A stretch of DNA of 64,000 nt. It comes from Volvariella volvacea V23 (lineage: Eukaryota; Basidiomycota; Agaricomycetes; Agaricales; Pluteaceae). Below the pieces are notes generated by a model, which was not told the origin of the DNA, ran no database searches, and was given only the letters and a program-made list of their open reading frames with translations. The stretch is from the NCBI GenBank assembly GCA_000349905.1, contig KB722748.1, forward strand, positions 430,798 through 494,797, written 5' to 3'. The position numbers and the translations under genes were made by a program. Shown piece after piece: positions 1-10,260 of this stretch (the stretch's first letter is position 1; each line of letters starts with the position of its first letter).

Positions 1-490
1 GCTCGACGCGCGGTCGGTGGGTATAATCCCATCGCGTCACCGGGTCCGAATCGCGGTGCATTGATGCTTAACGTGTCCGAATCAAAATCAGGGCTCATCG
101 CCACCAATGCGATCTCGCGATATGAGATGCGACCGAGTTATGATATTGTCTCGTTTGATAATCAGATGGACTACAGTACTGAACAACGAATAGTGCAACG
201 CGAATAGAGCAACAAGAAAAGAGAGGGGCCGAGAGACCATAATGCAACAAGGGGGAAAAATGCGACGCAAAACTGTAGACATCCAGTTCTAGAGGCTTGA
301 TTTGGATTTGTTTCCCAACGCCCATTTTCCTCCCACTGGGAAAGGTAAAAATGCAAAAATGAGTCCGGGTTGACGAAAACAGCGATCTACATCACAAGAC
401 ATACACGTTGGACACGCATGCGGTTGATGAATGCGTGGATAAGCGAGAGAAGAATGGAAGATGGGGGTTTTGCGTCATGGTGGGTAGGGT
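1..490. other. Left-edge non-coding stretch
   Basis: This is the 3' flank of the dynein light chain gene on the minus strand. Only short overlapping open frames of about 60-76 codons occur, with no recognisable domain. It probably holds the 3' UTR of that gene. Confidence 0.6.
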
Positions 491-1047
491 TTATGACTTC
501 CAAACGAGGATAGCCAGGGTTCCGATGTAGAAGTAGATGAAATGTTTTGTCTCTGTGATTAAAGATGAGACAGACGGGGTCAGTAATGCGCATTGAATCA
601 CATGCACGAGGGATGTATAAGGGTGGGCGGAGAAACAGCAGGATATGAATGATCAGGCTAAAACCGCGCGTTGTACGCGTTGCACGCGTTTACGTTTTCG
701 AGCACGATGGACGGACCATAACGGGGAGCAGGTTCGGGGGGAAAACCTCGAGAGGGGGCGGGGAAAAGGAACGCACCATGTGTAACATAACTGCCAAAGT
801 TCTTTCCAACGACGACATGCCATGTGGGACCATGTCGACGGTCAAACTCCTTCTTGATCTGAGCAGCGATGTCCTTCTCGATGTTGTACTTTTCGAGGGC
901 GGAGGAGGCGATGTCGATGCTCTCTTGCTGCATTTCTTCGCTCATGTCGACGTTTTTGATGATCGCCTTGGGGCCGTTGGTGCCGTTTGCTCCAACGGTG
1001 GCGGCGTCGCCGATGGAGGAGGTTGGTGCGTCGACTTTCTCGGCCAT
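491..1047 (-). CDS. DYN2: Dynein light chain, LC8 type (DYNLL), two exons
   Basis: Exons 1047..777 and 552..491 give 110 residues. LC8 is a small dimeric hub protein of the dynein motor and many other complexes. The signature is clear: a stretch ending [13 protein letters not shown] in exon 1 continues directly as [11 protein letters not shown] in exon 2, and the protein ends VWKS. The first ~20 residues are a variable Ala/Gly/Thr-rich leader, so the protein is longer than the ~90-residue metazoan form. The 224-nt intron starts GTGCGT and ends CAG after the first base of the Glu codon; it is about four times longer than most introns here. A TATA-like element lies about 120 bp upstream of the start, with a pyrimidine-rich stretch between. 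Identity is near certain; the start rests on it being the only in-frame ATG before the conserved part. Confidence 0.95.
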
Positions 1048-1163
1048 TGGTGCAGTCTAGAGGAGAAGAGATGGGTGGTGTGGATGAAGAAAAGAAAAGG
1101 TGATTAGTGGAAGGAAGAGCAACGAGTCAGGGAATAGCTGAATTGGAAATTGGAAACGGGGGT

Positions 1164-1171
1164 CTTTTATA
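1164..1171 (-). promoter_or_regulatory. TATA-like element of the LC8 gene
   Basis: The minus strand reads TATAAAAG about 117 bp before the LC8 start codon, followed by a C/T-rich stretch. Both are common in fungal core promoters. Confidence 0.5.
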
Positions 1172-2848
1172 GAATGGGAACGGGGGCCCGTATGGGGGGT
1201 TTGCTGGTGTGTGTCTGCCTTGTGGCGTTTCTTGTCGTTTGCCTCGCTCAGCCAGACCAGGGCTGTATTCTGCCCCGTCGTCGTGTGCGACGCCCAGCAC
1301 GGTCTCAGAAACGGGCCAGCGCTCACCGGGTACGGGTCGAGGGCGGGTGAGGTGAGTATATGCGCTCGGATGTGGGACGAATACGTCACACGTGGTGCAC
1401 GGCAACGGCGAGCTTCGACATCGCGACAAAATGGCCTGCAGGGCGTATTCGAACTCGCGCATCCCCATCTGCGTTGTTCCGATTGTCCTCGGCTGTGGCC
1501 ATCACAAGCAAATCGACCACACGGCGTGCATCAGCGCACTCGACCACACTCCACCCGCCTCTCTTAATTGACCCATGCCGCCGAGCGTCCCGGAAAAATT
1601 CTTCCCGACGATTCGTCTTGCCCTCCTCCTATCGTCGACTCGGAATGCACGCCCTTGACAGCCTTGGGATGCCATCGATCACCCACGTCGTGCTATTCCT
1701 GCGCCTGTCAATCACGCTGATGCTAATCGATGCTTCGCCTCCCAAGCGAGGCCTCTCTGCTCTTCTATATTCGTCCCAGACGACCATGTCGTCAGCCCCA
1801 GCGTCTACTCTCGTGTTCTCCCGACATCACCACCTATCTTATCACACTCTCAAGGCATCACCGCACATGTGACATCCGCATCCGCACTTCCACGCACATG
1901 CGCATGCCCTACATCATTCATCCATCCGGCGTCGTCACCAGCATACACTCGCACCAGTCTCTTCTTCTCCAATGGTCCTCGAGGTCTCTGTCACCACGTC
2001 CCAGCGTGGTCGTCATACGACTAGCCGCTCGACCACAAGTGCGTCCCATGCGCTCCGGGCCAGCATCATTCTCTCAGCGGGACAGCTTCTGAGCACAAGG
2101 CCTTCTGCCTGTGGGGGTACCCACTTTCGCCATCGCTGCGTGTCCATATGTCCCTGCGCTTCTACCGTGGTTGGGGTGCTCGTGGCCCATGTGATCGAGC
2201 GCATGAATCGCCGAGCGTGGTCCAGCTGAGAGCAGACGCGGTAGCTGTGCATACATTGTCCAGAGTCACGGAGTTTGTTGGTGATTCAACAATGGACTTC
2301 TGGTGTCGTCTGTGTGCAGCTGTTCTCCCTGGTCCACACGCAATATGTCCGAGAAGTGTGCGCGGGCAGGTGGGCTTTTTGGCCTGGCATTGCTTGTGCG
2401 TGCGTAGATGCACCTCGTGAGCGGTTGTGTGTAGAGACAAGAGGCGGCCCGGAGAGCAAAGCCCGAGGGTCGCTGTGTGGGTAAGCAGCTAGTAGAAAAC
2501 TGGTTGCTTGCTGGAGGTAAAGGTGAGGTCATGTTATTGCTCTATGCTCTATATAAGTACATCGTACCCAACTGTGCAATGAAACCAAGGCAAAAAGAAT
2601 ATCATAGTCCACATGAAGAGTTGCGTGAATATAGACCCGAAGTCCCTGAAGCTAGTGCATATACGTAGTCAAACCACAAATCAAGAAAGAAAGAAAGAAA
2701 GAGAAAAGGCAGATAAAAGTGCATGTATGCATTGAAATGAAATCACGTGTCGCAGTTGCAATGGATTGTATAGAAAAAAGTGTCACCTCAAAACCCAAAA
2801 GAATGCCCGAACCCAAGAGAAATTCGACATGGCTAGACTCCATCGCGA
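1172..2848. other. Intergenic, no supported gene
   Basis: This separates the LC8 promoter from the 3' end of the kinase gene. Plus-strand open frames up to 170 codons occur at 1360-2420, but they overlap one another in several frames, are rich in Arg/Ser/Thr and show no domain. I treat them as chance. A short GAAA repeat lies at 2685-2700. Confidence 0.55.
2685..2700. repeat. GAAA microsatellite
   Basis: Four perfect GAAA units are followed by an imperfect purine run. It lies in the 3' flank of the kinase gene, about 150 bp past its stop codon. Confidence 0.7.
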
Positions 2849-5847
2849 TCAACGATTGAGACTACGACTCTGCCCATACACCCGAAGCTGACGAAGCTCC
2901 TGCTCCTGCTCCTGCTCGCGTTCATACTCCTTCCCCCTCTCACTCTCGTGCTCTCTGTCCCGCTCCTGCCTCAACCTGTGCTGCTGCATCCTCACCATCG
3001 TCGGACTCGGCAACACCGAATTCGACGGCGCCCCGCCCGGCTCATCCAACTTCCACTCCCTCTCCAGCCGCTTCTGGATCTCCTTGAACGTCTCAACGGA
3101 CCCTCGTTCATGCACAAAGTGCAGCGCGATGATGCGCTCGCGCGCCGGCTGGCCGTGGTCATGGTGGTGGCGGTGGAAATGAGAGTTTACGCCCCCAGCA
3201 TCGAAGCGGCCCCGGTCCCGGAGTCGATCGCGATTCGCGGTTGGGAGCGAGTGGGAGAAATAGGCGGGCGAGGAGATTGGAGAGTCCTCAATGGCTGTAC
3301 CACGGCTTGATACCGATCCGGGACTGTGGATCCTCAAAACCTCCGCTCTAAACCTGACCGCCTTCAACCCGCTCGTCTTTCCTCCTCCCCCTACACCAGC
3401 CCCACTACCACCATAGTACCCCAACGATCCCTGGTCCGGGTGTTTCCTCCAACTCGGGATATCCTTCACATCGTCCAATCTGCACTTGAGCACACCCAGC
3501 CCCTCGACACCCTCGAGTATGACTCTCACGTTCATCCCCATCAGGATCCTCCGGCACTCGTTCCGGCTCGTGTACGCGTCAAACATGGAGTAGAGCATGA
3601 ACCGGGGTGTGCCCCCCGCAAAGATGGGCGTGGGGATGCGGAACTTGAAGACGTTGCTGAACCAGCGGCGTTTAGGGGAATGGGAGTGAGAGGAGAAGGA
3701 AGAAAAGGGTGGGGAAGGAGAGGAAGGGGAGGGCGTTGGAGAAGGAAGGGTGAATGAGGATCCTGTGCCTGTGTCGGAGAGGACAGGGGAGGGCTGGAGA
3801 GCATAGCTTTTCTTACGGCGTAGACTGAATCGCTCGGATGGTTCGATGATGAGGACGCGTTTGGCTTTCTTGCTTTTGATCTTGCTCCCGTCCGGGATGG
3901 TGTTGCTTGTTTGAGTGCCGTACCGATTATCTTCAGCAAACTTGTTGCGTAATGGACCTTGAGCTTGAGAGGGAGGGACACCGTTCTCCTTGTCGCTCAT
4001 GTTCCAGTCTGTCCCGAGTAAGCTCTGTGGCCGCTGTTGAGGCTTAGTCTTTCGTCGTACAGACAGTGGTCGCGTAGTCCCATTCTCGAGTACTCCAATT
4101 GGACGACCAGTATCCCCAACCTCATTGTCCCAAGTACTCTTACCCTGCACTGTCGTAGATATATCATGCTTCCCAGAAAGTTGAGTGCTCAACAGCTCCG
4201 TAATCAAAGTCAAATTCGGCGAAGCAGCAGTCAAGTCAGGTGTTCCAGTTCGAGCCTGCAACGCAGCAAGATGTTCCGCCAGTTGATAAAAAAAGGCTTG
4301 TACTTTCTCGTCTTGCAGTTCAGGAGAGTTTAGAGCGGCTGGGAGCTTGAGAGCTTCGAGGAGAGGTGTGAGAGCGGAGGGGATTGGAGGAGGCTGACCG
4401 GGGGAGGAGGTCGATGGTGCAGGGATTGAGGCCAGTGGGTTTTTGACGATCGAAAGGTCGATTGCAGAAGGAGACAGTGCCTCGCGTTGGTGAGATGCTC
4501 GTCTTGGTGTTGGAGGTGCAGCTCGAGGAGGGAGGTCTGATAACGAGGGCCTAGGACTCGTCGTGGCGTTGGCGTGTTGCTGCGATTGCGAGACCGATGC
4601 GGTTTGGACCTCGCCCTGAGATTTGGCTTTCCCGGATCCCTTCTCTCGTTTAGCTTTCTTGCGTTGACTTCGTATTCGTGCAATCTCTTCTTCCTCTCGC
4701 TCGAAACCTTGCAGTCGCTTAACTCGATATTCGACCAATAAATGATAAACGCCCTTTTGCCAGGTCTGCTTGTTGTCCGTCAGGCTTTGTATTAGTTCTT
4801 CATCGGGCATCCCATGCCAAAGTGTTCGCAAATTCGCCAGAATATCGGGATCGATCGAGTTAACGTCCTTAAGTGGTCGAGCAATATCTTCAAGATTCGG
4901 CACGACGTCTCGTAAAATCTTCGGTTTGGCCAAGTTGAAGAACGGGTGAGCCAGGATTTTAGACATCGTAATCCGTTTCGGAACCTCAGTGGTAAGCATC
5001 TTAGATATCAAGTCTTTCGCCAGAGGGTCAATGTCGGGAGGCATCACGAATTTACCCTTGACAACTTTCTCCAGTAAGGCGACGCAATCTTCGTCGTCAA
5101 AAGGGAGTTTTCCGGCAAGTAGAGCATGAAGAACGACGCCACAAGACCAGATGTCGGAAGCAGAACCACGGTACGGGCTTCCAGTGATGATCTCAGGAGC
5201 AGCATAGTGAGGACTTCCACAAGAAGTGTGGAGGAGACCGCCTTCAGAGTTGGCGAACCAAGCTGCCATTCCAAAGTCCGCGATTTTGACGTTGTGATCC
5301 TGGTCGAGGAGGATGTTCTCGGGTTTGAGGTCGCGGTGGCAGATGTTGAATCTATGGCAATAATCAACGGCGCCTATGATCTGCTGAAAGTAGTTCAAAG
5401 CCTCGAGAGTCGGAAGACGACCTTTGTTGCATAGATATTCAAAGAGCTCTCCACCCTGGATGTATTCCAAAACCAGATAGAGCTCGGTGGAGGTTTCCCA
5501 GACGTCGTATAGGCGCATGATGTTTGGGTGGCTGATGAGTTTCATGACGACAATTTCTCTTTCGATTGCGAGCTGACTTTGTTGTTGTTCGGTGGGTTCT
5601 GCTGCCACTTTGGATTTACGGGAGCTGAAGTTGCTTTTGGATATGATTTTGATGGCTGCGTATTGACCTGTCTTGGAGTGACGCGCTATTCTTACTCGTC
5701 CTATTCGATTCGTTAGTATGGCTAGGGGTGGCAGAGCGAACGCGTACCGGAACTCCCTTTCCCAATCGTACGACCAACCTTCCAGAGACCAATCATCTTG
5801 GGGTCGTCCATCTGTTTGCTATGTCGGGGAAGTCGAGAGTCCGGCAT
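2849..5847 (-). CDS. Gin4/Hsl1/Cdr2-type (NIM1-related) Ser/Thr kinase
   Basis: Exons 5847..5748 and 5700..2849 give about 983 residues; the 47-nt intron splits the Gly codon of the glycine-rich loop. The kinase domain covers about residues 22-290: loop GKGSSGRV (29-36), catalytic Lys 51, HRDLKPEN with Asp ~157, DFG with Asp ~175, and a TSCGSPHYAAPE activation segment typical of the CAMK/AMPK-Nim1 group. A long Ser/Pro/Arg-rich disordered region follows, then a C-terminal region (~700-930) containing PIFAGGTPRFMLYSMFDAY and several beta-like strands that resembles the KA1 membrane/septin-binding module. Such kinases sit at the septin collar or cortex and inhibit Wee1-type kinases at mitotic entry. 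Domain layout supports this subgroup; I cannot separate Gin4, Hsl1 and Cdr2 without a tree. The last residues are Glu/Arg/Gln-rich repeats. Confidence 0.9.
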
Positions 5848-6739
5848 TGTGATAGGTCAAGGAGGGCTTTGGAACAGCGGCTGACATTGTGCACTCTCTG
5901 GACCTTTTTGTCTTTCCGTTGCGGCCGCGACGTTCTGTTCTGAGGCGGATCGGCGTTCTCCGGATTTGTAAGCCTCAAACGGGAGCAAGTTTACGCCCCT
6001 TGGACCTACTACCGCCAGACTCACGGCGTGCTGTACGAGCAATGAATAGCAGAAGAGACGGCTTATAGAAACGACGGAGCATCAAGTAATTCCGATGTGA
6101 TTGACAGCTGCTCTACCCTGCTTCAGAAGCTTGAGGTGTAGCACTGCACAATGTGGGTCCATATTCGATGGCACGTCCACGGACAACGACTTTACCAAGT
6201 ATATGCTCCCCTTTACGGACTTTTTTGTGCTCAAAACAGCAATTACAGTCCCAATCCTTGGATTGGCATCCCAAGTGAAGGAAGCACATGGCAACAGCGC
6301 TTGCTATGATGGATTATGTATCCCGACAGAGCCCAAGTGAGCCACTTCATTTAGCTCATTAAGATTCATACGTTCTGTAGGATTTTTAATTGTTTGTCAA
6401 CTTTCGGCAGTCAGATTCGTATTTTCCTCGATTTTATCCCTAATTGACACAGTTTCGCTATCCTAGGTCTCCCTCCTTGAGGTAATGCAGAGCTATGTAC
6501 ACAGGCCGCTACTCAGAAGCAACTACGCATAGCTTACTGAGCAGTGCATCTATGATCGAGTTTCACCAACCAACTCACGTCTCGCAAACCTAGTCTCAGG
6601 CCGACAAGTAACAGCGGCAGTCCATATAACGCATGCGGGGCGACAAATATCACGGAGTTCATACTATGGTTTGCCAGCGCATAACTGGTGTAGACAGAGA
6701 TCGAAGGGGAGATCAGATTCTGGAATGCCAAATACTCAA
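5848..6739. other. Intergenic, mostly empty
   Basis: This lies between the kinase start and the upstream region of the first tandem paralogue. A 70-codon minus-strand frame (6082-6294) and an overlapping 79-codon plus-strand frame (6101-6340) are present; neither shows a domain. The minus frame reads plausibly like protein but has no recognisable family, so it is not called. Confidence 0.5.
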
Positions 6740-6766
6740 CTATACGGACCCACAGTTACGACAGTG
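6740..6766 (+). promoter_or_regulatory. Duplicated upstream element, copy A
   Basis: A segment with core GGACCCACAGTTAC (6746-6759) begins 217 bp before the start of paralogue A. The same core occurs at 10027-10040, 234 bp before paralogue B, and similarity continues for about 25 bp. The tandem duplication therefore included upstream DNA. Whether it binds a regulator is unknown. Confidence 0.6.
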
Positions 6767-6962
6767 GAATCCGCATCAACAGCCATTCATTTCTGGAAAG
6801 AATGAGACGCACCTGTCAAATGGCGATGCGGCTTCTTGAAACACAGATCATTGGAGTTGGGTTCCCCTGCAAATCTTTCTTAAATTTAGTCGATTCCGAC
6901 TTGCTCCTCATCCCCCCGCTCGTTTATCGCCTCTGTTCACATTCTCCTTGGATTCGAGAAAG

Positions 6963-9383
6963 ATGTCGCCGCTTATTTATCGATCGTTGGACAAAAGGTA
7001 CCTATTTTTCGCCCCTGGCACGTCTTTTGGGGTCATACTCATCTGATTAGCCTTCCGCCTGCAATTCGACAGATGGATTCGGAATTTCCTGACGAAGATG
7101 ACTGGGAGGCATGGTACAACTTTACTGTTCTTCACCCAGCAATCAGAATCTCTGAGTTCGGTCGAGATAATAATGTGCCAAACCCCGGTCCGTGTGTACT
7201 TTTAAGCAATGCAAAGCAGTCCATTGACATAGTATTCAGGCCAGGTCGCATCACTCTCGAGTTTGAACAACTTTATTAATTATTGTGCTGTCGTTCAAGA
7301 TTATCCCCTTATCGGTGAAGCAGCCAACGCTGATGACGGGCTTTGCACACCAGCTCCCATGGGCATTATACCCTCACCAGATAAGATGCCTGCTGTCAGG
7401 ATCTCTAGTCCTCGTAACAATGCCACTATACCTGCGAACCAACCAATTGGAGTAGAAATGGCTTATAGAAACTTCTACTACTGGCACACTGTACCCCCTA
7501 AAAAGGCGTTCTCTGCTCCACAGTATACACGATTCTATTCAGACGAAGCATTTGCTGGACACCCACATCTTGTCGTTGAAGAATTAACCTCCTTCAATCA
7601 GGATACACCTACGGACCCACAAAAAGCGACATTGTTTATGGAATTCTATAGCGGTACAATAGCCCTTATTGATGGGGGTCTACCACCAGGATTGTATCGC
7701 CTGACAGTCTCTGTGGTAGCAGCAAATCACCAACCAGTCGTCCTACCGCTCGTACGCCATGGCGGGATTGGAGATGCTATCTACGTAAGTGGTTTAAATT
7801 GACTATTGTTGGAGTGTCCACATTAGCAAGATAGATCACAGTGTCATCAGATTCAAATAGCCGTTTACCAGACGGGGCCACAGACGGCCAAAGAGCCAAG
7901 CGAGTTCCTGCTCTAGCAAGTAGAACCCAACACCTGGAAGGACGGCAGAGGATACAACTAGAGACGAGCTATACTTTAGCTAATAGATCCATCGCTGTGG
8001 CCTTCCAAGAAGATGGCTTGACCAATTTTGAGAATCCTATCCAACGTTTGTCTCCCTCTCATCGTTTGAAGCTATAATAATCACTTTTCATTCACACAGA
8101 TCATATTTCTCGCTCTCAAACCTCTTTCAACAATTTCATCAATGACTGTCTCCCATTCTCACGGAATGGAACGCTCGCCAACGGTACCCAACAGACAACT
8201 TCGGTGTGCAACCCGGTGCCCCTTGGCGTCCTTCCGGCACGTAGATCTACAGTGAGTATTTTGATAACAAGATTGGTCAATTGCTTAAGCATGGTAGCCT
8301 TCTAGTAAATTCGTTTTTCCATATCACGAGGTCCGAATAAGGACGAATACACCATTCGATATAGTACTGGCAGTGAACAAATTAGCCGTTGGTCAGTACG
8401 CTAACCCTGAGACTCGGTTTCTTGCGGCACCTCAGCAAATGGACGAACGCGGCTTAGTAAAGGGGTATGCCTCTGTTGTTATTGAAAGGACCGAAGTACG
8501 GAGTGAGAATATGACAGACACTTCTCCAACCAATGTACCGGACCCTGCCGAGTTTCTATTCTTCCATAGCTTCAACAGACTCGCTCGTGATGGAAGGCAT
8601 GTAACTCGAATGGACGGTGGCCTTCCTGCTGGGTATTATCGGATCACTTCAATGTTGAAGACAGCAAACCACGCGCCCATTGTGACGGCGGATTTTGAGA
8701 AAGGTACTTTGGGAGATGTTATATACGTACGTCTTAGGCTATCCACTGTACTTGTGTCTCTTAGTTGACGAGTTCTTCCTACAGTTCACAGTGGCAGACG
8801 ATGGAATAGTGCCGGAGTTGACGCAATCAGGTGGTACCCCCAACGTAAGTACTATTCATCCAGGCACCGCGGATGCTTCACTGCAATTTCGTAGGTCGAC
8901 CAGAATCCCACTACAGACTCCGAGACGTCTTCTTCAGGACGCCTTCCCCTAGCTGCCATAATAGGGGGTGGTGTAGCTGGCCTCATCACCCTCATAATTC
9001 TCCTAGTCTGGGCCATCTTACAGTGCAAGCGTAACAACCGTAAAGGTGCAGGCGTTTATGAAATTCGCGAGCCTTGGTCATTATGGAGTCGACAAAGAAA
9101 AGAACCGGAAATTCCCAGACCCGTTTCTCAGTTCATTCCGATAGATCCCTATATTTTAACACCGATGCTATCAACGGCGAACTCTGGCAGAGGTAGCGAG
9201 GATTCACACTCTGACGATGATGTACCCTCTCCTACAAGACCCCGCCACCAAATACTATATAGTGATGGACAGCGAGGCGTTGAAAATGAAATCCCAGAGA
9301 ATGAAAGCCAAGAGCTTGGAGAGTCTCTTACACCTCCACATCGACCAAGAGAAGCGAGTTACGAATCCATCGTTGCAATATGA
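6963..9383 (+). CDS. Receptor-like two-domain membrane protein, paralogue A
   Basis: Eight exons: 6963..6997, 7051..7187, 7240..7784, 7835..8045, 8100..8251, 8298..8726, 8785..8844, 8895..9383; about 685 residues. All junctions are GT..AG in phase. Two related domains occur at about residues 67-242 and 320-507. Each starts NNFIN-x-C, contains P-x-P-x-G-x-(L/I)-P, a GL-P-(A/P)-G-x-YR segment and ANH-x-P, and ends DxIY-(I/F)TV. This resembles a fungal secreted family often mislabelled 'ribosomal protein S17' in basidiomycete annotations, usually with one domain; no ribosomal role is implied. A Ser/Thr linker leads to a transmembrane helix (~542-565, AAIIGGGVAGLITLIILLVW), a basic stop-transfer QCKRNNRK and a ~120-residue acidic, Ser/Pro-rich cytosolic tail. 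No N-terminal signal peptide is visible from this start, so the first exon is the least certain part. Function unknown. Confidence 0.82.
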
Positions 9384-10020
9384 GGCTACAGATGTGTAGA
9401 CGTTTGGACGATCAAATTGACTGGACTGTGAGCCCTTAATTAGCTACTACACCCCACCTTGTAATCAATCTGCATGTATCTACAATACTTATTGGCACTA
9501 TTAGAAGCTATATTGGATGTGCGGGCCGGTTAGGCCGCCAATTGGGTCACATTTTGCAAGTTGAACCAGATTGTCAACTCATGTACGCGCTCTCAGGTTA
9601 ATCACAGTTTCGTCATCGCCACAACATTGGTACGAAATCCACCTACGATTAAGAAGACAGGAGTAAGTCCCACAGCTCGATTTGGACCATTGTCGGTGAA
9701 ATACCTTACACTGTAGAGAACAGGGCCCACCTGCTTCTTGCTACCAGGTGTACCTCATGGCCGGCCAGAGCAGTGTACCCAGCTGATCGATTTGGTCAGA
9801 TGGTATCATATGTTTGTTTATGCATGTAGGTCCATAAGCAGTCCTCATTTTAGGGCTGTGTCAGATTAATATCCAGTGCAGGTATATCGATGCCCATGAC
9901 CAATGTGACTGCGCCATACACGGCTTGCGATTTTCTCATATATTGATGCAAGATATCGAGCTAATCCAAGGGTAGAACGACAGAATAGAATTAATGGACT
10001 TAATGCGTCCTGAACCCTAC
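9384..10020. other. Spacer between tandem paralogues
   Basis: This is the 3' flank of paralogue A and upstream DNA of paralogue B. No open frame above 60 codons shows protein-like features. Confidence 0.6.
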
Positions 10021-10046
10021 CTATATGGACCCACAGTTACAACGGC
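10021..10046 (+). promoter_or_regulatory. Duplicated upstream element, copy B
   Basis: This is the counterpart of the 6740-6766 segment, with identical 14-base core GGACCCACAGTTAC at 10027-10040. Further downstream both copies also share GCGGC and GTTCCC blocks at similar spacing, so the whole promoter was probably duplicated with the gene. Confidence 0.6.
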
Positions 10047-10260
10047 GAAATCTGCCACGACTGAAAATCCAACGAACAATGGTCATCATGCGGCATCCCT
10101 TCTGAACCCAAGAATATTCGGGGTTCCCTATCAAGATGCAACATAAATCCCACTGTCAAGACTCAACTTACACATTGTGTCCTTCCTTTCTTCTTTTATC
10201 ACCCCCCATTGGACGTCCCGGCTCGATTATAGCGTTAAGCTCTTATTTGAACTGGACGAA

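Noticed and set aside
649..1107. 152-codon plus-strand open frame
   Set aside because: It is the antisense shadow of LC8 exon 1 and has a biased Gly/Val/Asp composition without a domain.
1360..2092. Overlapping plus-strand frames up to 170 codons
   Set aside because: They overlap one another in several frames, are Arg/Ser/Thr-rich and show no conserved block; likely chance in a C/T-rich intergenic region.
6082..6340. 70- and 79-codon frames on opposite strands
   Set aside because: The minus frame reads somewhat like protein, but no family is recognisable and no splice partner was found.
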